This document shows positions 18,045 to 27,714 of a stretch of DNA of 64,000 bases, in pieces. Position numbers and translations under genes: made by a program. Origin of the DNA: Nostoc indistinguendum CM1-VF10 (GTDB lineage: Bacteria > Cyanobacteriota > Cyanobacteriia > Cyanobacteriales > Nostocaceae); NCBI GenBank assembly GCA_019359215.1, contig JAHHHS010000033.1, forward strand, positions 1 to 64,000, given 5' to 3'. The first letter of the stretch is position 1. Each line of letters starts with the position of its first letter. The notes under the pieces are model-generated. The model had not been told where the DNA came from, ran no database searches, and was given only the letters and a program-made list of their open reading frames with translations.

Positions 18045-20921
18045 GTGACCGAATCAGGAAGTTACAAAGATACTGTAAACCTACCCAAGACTAATTTTGA
18101 TATGCGGGCAAACGCCATCAAGCGTGAGCCTGAAATCCAAAAATTTTGGGAAGAAAATAAAATTTACGATCGCCTGTTTGAAAATAACCCCGGCGAATTA
18201 TTTATACTGCACGATGGGCCTCCCTACGCTAATGGCTCACTCCATATTGGTCATGCCTTAAATAAAATTCTCAAAGATATTATTAATCGCTACCAAATCC
18301 TAAAAGGGCGTAAAGTTCGCTACGTTCCCGGCTGGGATTGTCACGGTTTGCCAATTGAGTTGAAAGTTTTGCAGAACATGAAGTCAGCAGAACGGCAAAA
18401 TTTAACGCCTTTACAACTGCGGCAGAAAGCGGAAGAATTTGCCCTAGCTACGGTAGATAATCAGCGCCAAAATTTTAAACGCTACGGTATTTGGGGTGAT
18501 TGGGATAACCCTTATCTAACTCTAAAGCCGACTTATGAAGCGGCTCAAATTGGCGTGTTTGGTCAGATGTTCTTAAAAGGCTACATCTATCGCGGTTTGA
18601 AGCCGGTTCACTGGAGTCCGAGTTCTAAAACCGCTTTGGCTGAAGCTGAGTTGGAATATCCTGAAGGTCACGTTTCCCGCAGTATCTATGCAGCTTTTGC
18701 AATCACAAGTTTGGCGGAAGCTGTAAAACCACTGTTGGCGGAATATCAGCCTGATTTGGGTGTGGCTATCTGGACAACTACACCTTGGACTATTCCAGGG
18801 AATTTAGCGGTGGCGGTGAATGCAGATTTGAACTATACAGTAGTGGAAGCTTCCCACTCAGAGGCGCAAAGTAATTTCAAATATCTCATTGTTGCTGCTG
18901 ATTTAGTCGAACGTTTATCTTCAACCTTGGGAGTTGAGTTAACTGTCAAAGCCACTTTTAAGGGGAATGACTTAGAACATACTACTTACCGTCATCCTCT
19001 ATTTGACCGCGAAAGCCCGATTGTTGTTGGCGGTGATTACATCACAACTGAGTCGGGTACTGGATTAGTACATACTGCACCCGGTCATGGTCAAGAAGAC
19101 TACATCGTTGGTCAACGTTACGGTTTACCTATCCTTGCACCAGTGGATGACAACGGCAATTTTACCCAAGAGGCGGGAGAATTTGCGGGGTTGAATGTGC
19201 TGGGTGATGGTAATCAAGCGGTGATTGATGCCTTAAATGCGGCTGGTTCCTTATTGAAAGAAGAACCATACCCGCACAAGTATCCTTATGATTGGCGGAC
19301 GAAGAAGCCGACAATTTTCCGCGCGACTGAGCAATGGTTTGCTTCTGTGGAAGGATTTAGAGAAGAAGCACTAAAGGCGATCGCCACGGTAAAATGGATT
19401 CCAGCCCAAGGTGAAAATCGCATCACGCCAATGGTGGCGGAACGTTCCGATTGGTGTATCTCCCGTCAGCGCAGTTGGGGTGTACCCATTCCCGTTTTCT
19501 ACGACGAAGCTACGGGAGAACCACTGCTGAACGAAGAAGTTATCAACCACGCTCAAGCAATTATCGCTGAAAAAGGTTCTGATGCTTGGTGGGAATTACC
19601 CGTTGAAGAATTATTACCAGAATCCTATCGTAATAATGGACGGTCTTACCGCAGAGGTACAGACACGATGGATGTATGGTTTGATTCTGGCTCATCTTGG
19701 GCATCTGTAGTCCAACAGCGTCCAGAGTTACACTACCCTGCTGATATATATTTGGAAGGTTCCGACCAACATCGCGGTTGGTTTCAGTCAAGCTTGCTCA
19801 CCAGTGTAGCTGTGAATGACATTCCACCCTACAAAACTGTGCTAACTCACGGCTTCGCTTTAGACGAACAAGGCCGGAAGATGAGCAAGTCAGAAGGAAA
19901 TGTGATTGACCCAAATACAATCATTGAAGGTGGAAAAAATCAAAAAGTAGAACCGGCTTATGGTGCAGATGTCTTGAGATTGTGGGTATCATCAGTAGAT
20001 TACTCCGGCGATGTCCGCATTGGTAAAAACATCATCAAGCAAATGAATGATGTTAGAGGCAAAATTCGCAATACGGCGCGGTTCTTGCTCGGTAGCTTGG
20101 ATGATTTTGACCCGGAAAAAGATACAGTTCCCTTCGAGGAATTGCCAGAACTTGACCGTTATATGCTACATCGCATCAGCGAAGTGTTTGAGGAAGTAAC
20201 CGAAGCTTTTGAGAGTTTCCAATTCTTCCGCTTTTTCCAAACTGTGCAGAATTTCTGCGTGGTGGATTTATCCAACTTTTATTTAGATATTGCCAAAGAT
20301 AGGTTATACATCAGTGCAAGCGATGCTTTCCGCCGTTGCAGTTGTCAAACAGTGCTGAAGATAGCTTTAGATAATTTAGCACGAGCGATCGCACCAGTGT
20401 TATGCCACACCGCCGAAGATATCTGGCAATATCTCCCCTATAAAACACCTTACAAATCGGTGTTTGAGGCTGGTTGGGTGCAGGTTGAGGAAAAATGGCG
20501 TAATCCTGAATTAGCGGAATTTTGGGAAGCGCTGCGACAACTCCGCACCGACGTTAATAAGGTGTTAGAACAAGCCAGGATTGAAAAAATGATTGGTTCT
20601 TCCCTGGAAGCGAAAGCTTTGATTCATATACCTCACAAACAGTTAGGCGATGCTATCAAAGCCTTTAACCCTGTTAAGGGTAACGGGATTGACGAACTGC
20701 GGTATCTATTATTGACTTCCCAGGTGGAATTATTAGATTCTGCTCAAGGGTTGCAAGGATTAAAATATACAGCACAGACGGAAGACTGGGGAATTGGGGT
20801 AGTGAAAGCAGACGGGGAAAAGTGCGATCGCTGTTGGAACTACTCTACTCATGTGGGAGAATCAGCAGAACATCCCTTAATTTGCGAACGGTGTGTTGCA
20901 GCTTTAGCCGGAGAGTTTTAG
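18045..20921 (+). CDS. ileS: Isoleucyl-tRNA synthetase
   Basis: A class I synthetase of ~958 residues that charges tRNA-Ile and edits valine. Seen: the HIGH motif in YANGSLHIGHALNK, the editing-domain segment TTPWTIPGNLAVA, the KMSKS loop in GRKMSKSEGN, and a C-terminal zinc finger with CDRCW and CERC. All parts are intact and the length is normal. The GTG at 18045 gives the start expected for the family (TESGSYKDTVNLPKTNFDM). An ATG at 17991 and a TTG at 17982 in the same frame would add unconserved residues. None has a strong ribosome site. A terminator hairpin follows the stop. Confidence 0.97.
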   Translation: MTESGSYKDTVNLPKTNFDMRANAIKREPEIQKFWEENKIYDRLFENNPGELFILHDGPPYANGSLHIGHALNKILKDIINRYQILKGRKVRYVPGWDCHGLPIELKVLQNMKSAERQNLTPLQLRQKAEEFALATVDNQRQNFKRYGIWGDWDNPYLTLKPTYEAAQIGVFGQMFLKGYIYRGLKPVHWSPSSKTALAEAELEYPEGHVSRSIYAAFAITSLAEAVKPLLAEYQPDLGVAIWTTTPWTIPGNLAVAVNADLNYTVVEASHSEAQSNFKYLIVAADLVERLSSTLGVELTVKATFKGNDLEHTTYRHPLFDRESPIVVGGDYITTESGTGLVHTAPGHGQEDYIVGQRYGLPILAPVDDNGNFTQEAGEFAGLNVLGDGNQAVIDALNAAGSLLKEEPYPHKYPYDWRTKKPTIFRATEQWFASVEGFREEALKAIATVKWIPAQGENRITPMVAERSDWCISRQRSWGVPIPVFYDEATGEPLLNEEVINHAQAIIAEKGSDAWWELPVEELLPESYRNNGRSYRRGTDTMDVWFDSGSSWASVVQQRPELHYPADIYLEGSDQHRGWFQSSLLTSVAVNDIPPYKTVLTHGFALDEQGRKMSKSEGNVIDPNTIIEGGKNQKVEPAYGADVLRLWVSSVDYSGDVRIGKNIIKQMNDVRGKIRNTARFLLGSLDDFDPEKDTVPFEELPELDRYMLHRISEVFEEVTEAFESFQFFRFFQTVQNFCVVDLSNFYLDIAKDRLYISASDAFRRCSCQTVLKIALDNLARAIAPVLCHTAEDIWQYLPYKTPYKSVFEAGWVQVEEKWRNPELAEFWEALRQLRTDVNKVLEQARIEKMIGSSLEAKALIHIPHKQLGDAIKAFNPVKGNGIDELRYLLLTSQVELLDSAQGLQGLKYTAQTEDWGIGVVKADGEKCDRCWNYSTHVGESAEHPLICERCVAALAGEF

Positions 20922-20974
20922 TAAGTATACGTGAGTTTAACAAACCTCTACCTGCCTTGAATTAAAGTTCAAGC

Positions 20975-21007
20975 CTATCCCTCTCCGACTTGGAGAGGGA
21001 TAGTTTT
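20975..21007 (+). terminator. Intrinsic terminator-like hairpin after ileS
   Basis: CTATCCCTCTCC (20975-20986) pairs perfectly with GGAGAGGGATAG (20992-21003) across a 5-base loop and is followed by TTTT. It stands 54 bases past the ileS stop. The stem belongs to the CTCTCCGA hairpin repeat family, so a repeat seems to serve as the terminator. Confidence 0.65.
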
Positions 21008-21022
21008 GCATAGTAAAACTTC

Positions 21023-21087
21023 TTAGTCAGGACTTACGCAACTGTCACAAGCAATGGCGCGGTATAGGTTGCGTAAGTCCTGTTAGT
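21023..21087. mobile_element. 55-bp palindromic mini-element with 5-bp duplication
   Basis: CAGGACTTACGCAAC (21028-21042) is the exact complement of GTTGCGTAAGTCCTG (21068-21082), separated by 25 bases. TTAGT flanks both sides (21023-21027 and 21083-21087). It is too small to code and looks like a deletion product of a larger element. A related piece (GTGCGTAAGCCCTG) lies near 57839. Confidence 0.65.
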
Positions 21088-21414
21088 GATCTTTTCATTC
21101 AGCTAATTTTTAGATAGACACTACATCATTCGTGGAATTCAGGTTAAATCAGCTTGCCGTCACCGCCTGAAATAGATATTTTGCGTATTACACATTATGG
21201 TTATTTTGTACAGTGCGTAATCTCTAAGGATAATATACTTTTGAGCAAAAAAATAAGTGTTATTACTGAAGATTCCTAAGTATTCTCACTGTATTCTTTT
21301 TAAGTGTAGAGACGGATTATAGGATTATTAATAAAACATTAAGGTATGGATTAATACGTATAACTTAGATTAAAAGAGCTATTAAGCCAATCAAAATTTG
21401 AGAGACACAAAGAT

Positions 21415-22569
21415 ATGTCAAATAAAGTTGTGAAAGAGTTGGCAGATTTTTTGGTGCAAATAGAACAGCGATCGCAGTTTCATGCAGGGTATCCATATAA
21501 TTTAAATTGTGATTACAGCTTGATAGCCAAATTTTTCGATTATCTATTAAATAATGCTGGAGATCCATATATAGAGCCAGATTTTGGTCTTCATTCTCGT
21601 AAGTTTGAGCAAGAAGTCTTATCTTTTTTTGCTCACCTTTATAAGATTCCAGAAGATCAGTTTTGGGGTTATGTTACTGCTGGCGGAACTGAGGGTAATT
21701 TATATGGGATGTTTTTAGCAAGAGAAATTTACCCTAATGGGATTCTTTACTCATCACAAGACTCTCATTACTCCATACTCAAAGCAGCCAAATTATTCCG
21801 CATCCAGCATAATGTTGTTAATTCGCAAATTAATGGAGAGATTAATTATAAGCATTTTGAACAACTAATTAGTGAAAATCGAAGTTATCCAGCAATCATA
21901 AATTTAAATATCGGGACCACTGTCAAAGGTGCAATTGATAACTTAGACAAAGTTTTAGGAATTTTAGAGCGTAATCAAATTAAAGATTATTACATCCATT
22001 GTGATGCTGCACTTTCAGGATTAATATTGCCATTTTTAGATGGCGCTCCACAAGTTAACTTTGAAAAGCCTATAGACAGCATAGCTATTTCTGCTAAATT
22101 TATTGGTTCTCCGTTACCTTGTGGTGTGGTTTTAACTAAAAAGAAATGGGTAGAAAAAGTTGAAACAGAAATTGAATATATTGGTTCAAAAGATACAACA
22201 ATTCTCGGGTCTAGAAACGGTCACACTCCCCTAATTCTCTGGTATGCAGTACAAACAAGAGGTTATGATGGATTAGCTAAAGAAGCAAAGACTTGTATTA
22301 ATAACGCCCAATATCTTTTCCAACAACTTCAAATCAGAGAATATCCATGTATGTTAAATAGTTTTTCCAATACCGTCGTGTTTGGTAAACCTTCTCAAAG
22401 GTTAATCAAAAAGTGGCAGTTAGCAGTTTATGAAAATTGGGCACATATTATAGTCATGCAGAATATTGATCGGAAGAAAATTGATATTTTTATTAATGAA
22501 CTTTTGCAAGAAGAAGAAGAAGGACTAAATAGCACAGAAACTTTCCAGCTACAACCAGTACTGCGCTAA
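21415..22569 (+). CDS. hdc: PLP-dependent histidine decarboxylase-like protein
   Basis: A 384-residue group II (PLP) decarboxylase close to bacterial histidine decarboxylases, which make histamine and CO2. Seen: GYVTAGGTEGNLYGMFLARE (PLP phosphate region, ~87-106), the stacking-His segment SSQDSHYSI, NIGTTVKGAIDN, the Asp-Ala pair in HCDAALSGL and the PLP Lys in ISAKFIGSPLPCG near residue 239. Most relatives have His before that Lys (SxHKF); here it is Ala, while the Lys is kept. Length is normal. Start ATG 21415 stands alone between the ileS terminator region and a convergent neighbour. Substrate assignment rests on family resemblance. Confidence 0.82.
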   Translation: MSNKVVKELADFLVQIEQRSQFHAGYPYNLNCDYSLIAKFFDYLLNNAGDPYIEPDFGLHSRKFEQEVLSFFAHLYKIPEDQFWGYVTAGGTEGNLYGMFLAREIYPNGILYSSQDSHYSILKAAKLFRIQHNVVNSQINGEINYKHFEQLISENRSYPAIINLNIGTTVKGAIDNLDKVLGILERNQIKDYYIHCDAALSGLILPFLDGAPQVNFEKPIDSIAISAKFIGSPLPCGVVLTKKKWVEKVETEIEYIGSKDTTILGSRNGHTPLILWYAVQTRGYDGLAKEAKTCINNAQYLFQQLQIREYPCMLNSFSNTVVFGKPSQRLIKKWQLAVYENWAHIIVMQNIDRKKIDIFINELLQEEEEGLNSTETFQLQPVLR

Positions 22570-22642
22570 TGTAGACTATCAAGTGATTTTAACCGCCCGA
22601 TTTTACAAGGTGTTTCTCTAAAGAAAATTTAATTCCAGGATT

Positions 22643-25600
22643 TTATTGTTTTAAAAAGTTTTTGTAACACAAGTTAGCAGCAAGTAGTATTTCTACTTCT
22701 TCACTATCCATCGGTGGGAAGAAAAAGTACCCTTGTCCATAATCACATTGTAACGCCTTTAGTTGTGCTAATTGCTCTACAGTTTCTATCCCTTCTGCGG
22801 TTACAGACATATTTAAATTATGAGCTAATGTCACAATGGCTCGAATAATTTCTAAATTTTCCCCTCGACTACCTATATTACTGACAAAAGAACGGTCAAT
22901 TTTAAGGGTTTTTATTGGTAGGCGATGTAGATAGCTTAAAGATGAATAGCCAGTACCAAAATCATCCATATGCAACTCCACATTTAGCGCTGTTAACTGG
23001 GAAAGCACGGTGGTAGCTAATTCAAAATTATCCATCAACAAAGTTTCAGTAATCTCCAATTTCAAACTGCGTGGCTTCAGTCCAGTTTCTTGTAAAATAT
23101 GTTTAACTTGTTTAAACACATCAAGTTCGGTGATTTGTTTTCCAGAAAAATTAACGCTAATTGTCAGGGGTAGTGAGCTAGGAAATTGTTTATGCCATTT
23201 GTGCATTTGGTGGCAGGCTTCATAAAGCACCCATTGCCCAATACTAAGAATCATTCCAGTTTCTTCGGCCAGGGGAATAAAATCCTGAGGGGCAATAAGC
23301 CCTAGGTTTGGATGATACCAACGTATCAGAGCCTCAAATCCAATAATTTTGCCAGTTGTCAGTGAAATAATTGGCTGGTAATAAAGACGAAATTCTTCTT
23401 GCTTGAGCAGCGCATTTCGCAGAGCAGTTTCTAACTCCAAAAGCAAAGATGCACCCTCATGCATTTTTTGATCAAAAACCTCATAACGGGCTTTCCCAAG
23501 TGATTTGGCACAGTACATTGCCACATCGGCATCGCGTAGAATCTGCCCTGCTTGCTCATAATCTGTTTTACTTAAAGCAATGCCAATACTAGCATTAGTA
23601 AATACCCTATGCTCATTTAGTTGAAATGGTAAAGCTAGCATTTTTTTAATTCGCTCGGCTAGCTGTATGGCGGTGCTAATATCCTCAATTTCCTCAATTA
23701 AGATTGTGAACTCGTCCCCGCCAAAACGGGCAACTATGTCTCCGACTCGCAGAACTGATTTGAGCCGATGAGAAATTTCAATTAAAAGTTGGTTTCCTAG
23801 TAGATGTCCAAGGCTATCATTAACAACTTTAAAGCGGTCTAAGTCTAAAAAGAGTACGGCAAATAGATATTTATTTTGCTGTTTAGTACGTTCTATTGCT
23901 TGCTGCACTCGCTCCAGAAAGAATCGTTGATTAGGTAATCCGGTTAGCCCGTCATGAAGACTATTGTGTAATAGTTGCTCTTGTGCTTGTTGACGCTTGA
24001 TAATGTCTTTTTCAAGTTGTTGATTCACTCTAATAAGTTCAATGGTGCGTTCTAGAACCATCTGCTCAAGATGATGACGATACTGAACTAACTCTTTTTC
24101 TACTAACTTCCTCTGAGTGATGTCACGAACAATAACAACATACTCTCGTAGCTGAGAATTAAATGGCTGTGAGATAGTCGATTCAACAATTCGTAGACCT
24201 TGATTTATTTTTAATGTTTGCTCACTTCTAATAGACCACTGTTCCGGTTTGCCGCGATAGCATTTTAATATTTGATTCAATTTTTGCCCAAGCAAGTGCT
24301 GAATATTTGTTTGAAATAGCTCTTCAGCAGCAGCATTTGTCTGACAAATTTTACCGTTTTCATCTAGAACTAAAACAGTATCTGGAACGGTATCGAGAGT
24401 AGTAATAAATAGGCTTTTTGCTTGTTTACGTGCATCATCAATAGCAACAATTTGTGGTAGAGTTGTCCAGCAAGCGATCGCAACTCCTGTGAAAGAGAGC
24501 GTTACTAATAAAATAGCTAGTAAAGAGTTATGAGTATTATTAGAATTTGTGTCTAATAAATTACGGATAATCCAAGTGCTTGTGGCAATAACACAAATTA
24601 ATGATACTAAGACAATTACCTGTAGTACCACAAAATCTTGGTTGTTTCTACTAAACTTAGCCAAGTAATGCTGTGTCCACCATTTCGGGTCTAATGACGC
24701 TAATTTAAAGCGACGTAGCGCTACATCTCCTAGCATCAAAACAATGGGTAATAATAAACCCACTAAAAAATCCCTCCAATTCCAAGCTAAACCTCCTACT
24801 ATTAGAACTACTGCTTCTACAAAGAAAAAACCAAGTGACCACCAAGGCCATAGTACTTGCGGTTTCCCTCGACACACCCATAGCCCCAGATGTAGTCCCA
24901 TAATGGACAGAAGATAACAGGTGCCTGCTACCGTGACAAGTTGAGGTATATTTCCAAAATTGAGACAAAGCAGACTGAGTAGAAAGGTAACTAAGATAGC
25001 TGGTCCAAGGACACCGTGGCGAGAAACTAATGCAAATGCAGGAGAAAGTTGACCGTCTAAAGCAAGTTGGTATAATATCCGAGGAGAGTTGGAAACTGCC
25101 GTAGCAGCACTTAAAAGGCAGGATATAGTAATAATAAGTGTTACTATAAAAGAGGCAGATTCACCCCAAAAAGGCTTAGAAGCCTCTACCAAATTTAAGA
25201 ACGCATCGTCTATTGTTGGATTTGGAGCCGAACACATTAATACCCAAGAACCACCTAAAAACACCGCAGGAATTAGCCAAGCAGCTACGGTTAAGAAGCT
25301 CAAAGTTTTATATGGGTGGCGGCTATCAGCAACAAAAGAAGAAGTGGTTTCACAAGCATAAATTGAATAGCTAGCCAAAAAAAACCACTTTGCCCATTCT
25401 TCAAAGCTCAGGCTATGTGTGCTAGTTGGGATAAATTGAAAACTAGTGGCTGAGAAGGCTAACCATATTACGCCTTGAACACAAAACAGAAGTAGTAATA
25501 AAATAGCTGGGAAGACAAAAAATAAATGCAGGAGTGCTAAAGCACGGGTGCCACTGAAAGCCAAAATAAAAGGAATTGCTGTAAAAAGAACTTTTAAAAA

Positions 25601-26023
25601 AGCTTCTGGACAAGAAATATTTAATGTTTCAAGATTGACTTTAATTAGGTTTGTCAGAATAATCGCATAGAGTGCCGGTGCTGCTGCCCAGCTAAAAAAG
25701 TATCCTAAGGCTACGTAACGCCCCAAGCCAGGAAAGTTTTTTAGTAGCCTTGTGGTATAGTTTGGCGTTCCTCCGGCGACATCTGGCCAATGTCTACCAA
25801 GACTTTGTATCTGCAAGTTAAGTAAAAAGGAGACGATCGTGCCAAACAACCAAACTAAGATAGCTTTAGGGCCTAAGGCTGCATGAATAATGGGGGCAGT
25901 ACCAATCCATCCAACATGACCAGTTAAGCCGAAGCCCCAGGTTTCGAGATAACTCAGAGTCCGTGGTAGGCGTATTACCAAGTGCTGATTTGTCTCTGCC
26001 TGTACAGAATTGTTAGTAATCAT
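22643..26023 (-). CDS. APC-type amino-acid permease fused to PAS-GGDEF-EAL
   Basis: An 1126-residue fusion. Residues ~15-440 form an amino acid-polyamine-organocation permease core with about 12 membrane helices (GFGLTGHVGWIGTAP near the start). Two more helices follow (~470-535), then a PAS domain (~545-660), GGDEF (~690-850) and EAL (~865-1115). The cyclase site is intact (DLDRFKVVND, RFGGDEF, with an RVGD inhibitory site five residues before it). The phosphodiesterase site is also intact (FEALIRW, EITET, DDFGTG, KIDRSF, AEGIE). The protein probably reads an amino acid or amine through the permease domain and sets c-di-GMP. It converges on the histidine decarboxylase gene with 73 bases between stops. 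Confidence 0.88.
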   Translation of the reverse strand: MITNNSVQAETNQHLVIRLPRTLSYLETWGFGLTGHVGWIGTAPIIHAALGPKAILVWLFGTIVSFLLNLQIQSLGRHWPDVAGGTPNYTTRLLKNFPGLGRYVALGYFFSWAAAPALYAIILTNLIKVNLETLNISCPEAFLKVLFTAIPFILAFSGTRALALLHLFFVFPAILLLLLFCVQGVIWLAFSATSFQFIPTSTHSLSFEEWAKWFFLASYSIYACETTSSFVADSRHPYKTLSFLTVAAWLIPAVFLGGSWVLMCSAPNPTIDDAFLNLVEASKPFWGESASFIVTLIITISCLLSAATAVSNSPRILYQLALDGQLSPAFALVSRHGVLGPAILVTFLLSLLCLNFGNIPQLVTVAGTCYLLSIMGLHLGLWVCRGKPQVLWPWWSLGFFFVEAVVLIVGGLAWNWRDFLVGLLLPIVLMLGDVALRRFKLASLDPKWWTQHYLAKFSRNNQDFVVLQVIVLVSLICVIATSTWIIRNLLDTNSNNTHNSLLAILLVTLSFTGVAIACWTTLPQIVAIDDARKQAKSLFITTLDTVPDTVLVLDENGKICQTNAAAEELFQTNIQHLLGQKLNQILKCYRGKPEQWSIRSEQTLKINQGLRIVESTISQPFNSQLREYVVIVRDITQRKLVEKELVQYRHHLEQMVLERTIELIRVNQQLEKDIIKRQQAQEQLLHNSLHDGLTGLPNQRFFLERVQQAIERTKQQNKYLFAVLFLDLDRFKVVNDSLGHLLGNQLLIEISHRLKSVLRVGDIVARFGGDEFTILIEEIEDISTAIQLAERIKKMLALPFQLNEHRVFTNASIGIALSKTDYEQAGQILRDADVAMYCAKSLGKARYEVFDQKMHEGASLLLELETALRNALLKQEEFRLYYQPIISLTTGKIIGFEALIRWYHPNLGLIAPQDFIPLAEETGMILSIGQWVLYEACHQMHKWHKQFPSSLPLTISVNFSGKQITELDVFKQVKHILQETGLKPRSLKLEITETLLMDNFELATTVLSQLTALNVELHMDDFGTGYSSLSYLHRLPIKTLKIDRSFVSNIGSRGENLEIIRAIVTLAHNLNMSVTAEGIETVEQLAQLKALQCDYGQGYFFFPPMDSEEVEILLAANLCYKNFLKQ

Positions 26024-26240
26024 TGTTTCTTAGTGAAATTTACTTACTTTTTCACTCAATAGCTGAATATCACCTCACATAGCTTCAGTATAAATGCTGA
26101 ACTTGTCGGAAAATTTACTTAATTTTTACTAACCTTTATTTTTGCACACAATAAATAGCAACCCTAATTGATTGAGGAAAATTAAAATATTAAAATTTTT
26201 GACTTTAATAAATCGGAAATCTTGTTATTTACGAACGGTT

Positions 26241-26343
26241 TAAGCTGTTACGCATTTAACTTGAAGATTTACATGAAGGCTAATGACCGATGACTGATAA
26301 TCGTTAAGCGTCAACACTTAACGACCGTAAAGAGGGTTTATAC
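26241..26343 (+). repeat. ~105-bp repeat, left copy
   Basis: It begins TAAGCTGTTACGCATTTAAC and ends AAAGAGGGTTTATAC. The reverse complement occurs at 31037-31146 with few differences (the right copy has an extra GATGACT unit). The two copies face each other around parA, the SpeY-like gene and the truncated cyclase. Confidence 0.8.
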
Positions 26344-26349
26344 AATTAA

Positions 26350-26493
26350 ACGTGAGTTCGACAAGTCTTATTTGACCTCTCCCCCAACTCCTCTCCGTGT
26401 CGGAGAGGGGAGAAAAAAGCTGAATTTTTCGTTGCTCCTCCCTTTCCGAAACGGAAAGGGAGGCTGGGAGGGAGAGGTTCATCGAACTCACGT
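26350..26493. repeat. Element bounded by 12-bp inverted ends
   Basis: ACGTGAGTTCGA (26350-26361) and TCGAACTCACGT (26482-26493) are exact complements. Inside are two hairpins (CTCTCCGTGTCGGAGAGG and CCTTTCCGAAACGGAAAGG). A related left end, ACGTGAGTTTAACAA, lies at ~20930 just after ileS. No clear target duplication was seen. Confidence 0.6.
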
Positions 26494-26571
26494 AACTTTA
26501 ATGCTTATTACCTAATTCCCTTCCTAACAAGGGAAGGGGATTAGGTATTTATTTAACTCAACACAGAAGAA

Positions 26572-27456
26572 CTATAGCTTTTGCAACAATTCCTGAGTTA
26601 ACTGAAAGAACGCTTTTGAACCAGCTGATTGGGGAGCATTTAAGACAGCTGGCATAAAACTATCAACAGCCTTAGCAACATTGACATCAACTGGTATTTG
26701 TACCTTACAAATTTTTTCTACACCGAAATCTTCAACAACGCGGTGCATCACCTGTTTATAGTATCTGCCAGTGAGAAGGTTAGCGCTGGACATACTGAAT
26801 ACAATTCCCAGCATTTTTATATCTATTTTGGTTTCATGCCCGTGGCTGTCTTTTAATTGAGCAATCCGTCTTTCTAGCAGTTGAATACCCACTACAGATA
26901 AGGGTTCTGGTTTAGCAGGAAGTATGTAAAAATCACTGGCAGCTAAAGCGCTCCGAGTCAATAGATTATATCCAGGCGCACAATCCAAAAGGATAAAATC
27001 ATATTCTTGACGTACAGGTTTTAAAATATTATTGATCAGGACTCTTTCAAAGCGATTCCAAATTGTTTCAAAGTCCTGTTCACCTAAAGCAGTTGCTTGC
27101 TGATGTAGCATTTCTGAAACAACAAATTCATCATATAAATCGATATCTCCTGGTAATAAATCCAGCCCAGGAAGATTACAAACCTGGGATTGAATGATGT
27201 CCTGAATTGTAAGTTTTGCTTGTGGCTCTGGATTAATAACTTCGTCTATTAGATACCTAAATGTCTTACTTTGTTTACGACGCTTGGCAAAATCTAAAGG
27301 CGACATCAAACTGAGTGTAGCGCTAATTTGGCTGTCTAAATCAAGGACAAGCACCCGCTTGCCATGATTTTTAGCTAAACAGGTAGCTAAGTTGACGGTG
27401 AGGGTGGTTTTACCAACGCCACCTTTCATATTTGCAGTAGCAATTATATATCCCAT
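26572..27456 (-). CDS. ParA family ATPase (orphan)
   Basis: A ~294-residue MinD/ParA ATPase. The deviant Walker A is MKGGVGKTTLTVNLA near the N-terminus, switch I LDLDSQISATLSL and Walker B DFILLDCAPGYN are present. ATG 27456 is chosen as start because GAGGA lies just upstream and the family begins a few residues before the Walker A; an earlier ATG at 27486 has no ribosome site. No ParB or centromere-like array is next to it, so it may position something other than a plasmid, or be a chromosomal orphan. It is divergent from the SpeY-like gene, with ~260 bases between. Confidence 0.9.
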   Translation of the reverse strand: MGYIIATANMKGGVGKTTLTVNLATCLAKNHGKRVLVLDLDSQISATLSLMSPLDFAKRRKQSKTFRYLIDEVINPEPQAKLTIQDIIQSQVCNLPGLDLLPGDIDLYDEFVVSEMLHQQATALGEQDFETIWNRFERVLINNILKPVRQEYDFILLDCAPGYNLLTRSALAASDFYILPAKPEPLSVVGIQLLERRIAQLKDSHGHETKIDIKMLGIVFSMSSANLLTGRYYKQVMHRVVEDFGVEKICKVQIPVDVNVAKAVDSFMPAVLNAPQSAGSKAFFQLTQELLQKL

Positions 27457-27714
27457 TGGTTGAGTCCTCTGTTGACGCATTTCCATCTAGGTAGCGTACA
27501 CCTCTATCAATCTATTAAATCTTCCATTAAATTTAATATTTTCGGAAACTCAAAAGGTGAGATTGCCTCAATTGTAGGCGTTGAGGTAGGTGACACGATT
27601 TAATCTCAGCCGTCGTACCGTTTTTTGATGAAATGAGTTGGTAAAATTGCTGTCACTTTGGTTGAAAGCTAGATACCATTAGATTCGGCGTGTTTACTGT
27701 TCGGGAGTGCCAAA

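Larger units (their letters stand above)
20922..21414. other. Intergenic region before the histidine decarboxylase
   Basis: No gene. It contains the terminator hairpin at 20975, a 55-bp palindromic element at 21028-21082, and an AT-rich stretch (21180-21410) that probably holds the promoter of the downstream decarboxylase. No clear ribosome site other than GAGA near 21400 was seen. Confidence 0.5.
26024..26571. other. Intergenic region with two repeat elements
   Basis: No gene. An AT-rich stretch (26040-26220) probably carries the promoter of the permease-GGDEF-EAL gene. It is followed by one arm of the ~105-bp inverted repeat pair (26241-26343) and a hairpin-rich element bounded by ACGTGAGTTCGA and its complement (26350-26493). 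Confidence 0.55.

Noticed and set aside
26341..26500. Considered as a CRISPR-like or terminator cluster
   Set aside because: Hairpins of two different stems with common inverted ends fit an interspersed element; no regular repeat-spacer pattern.
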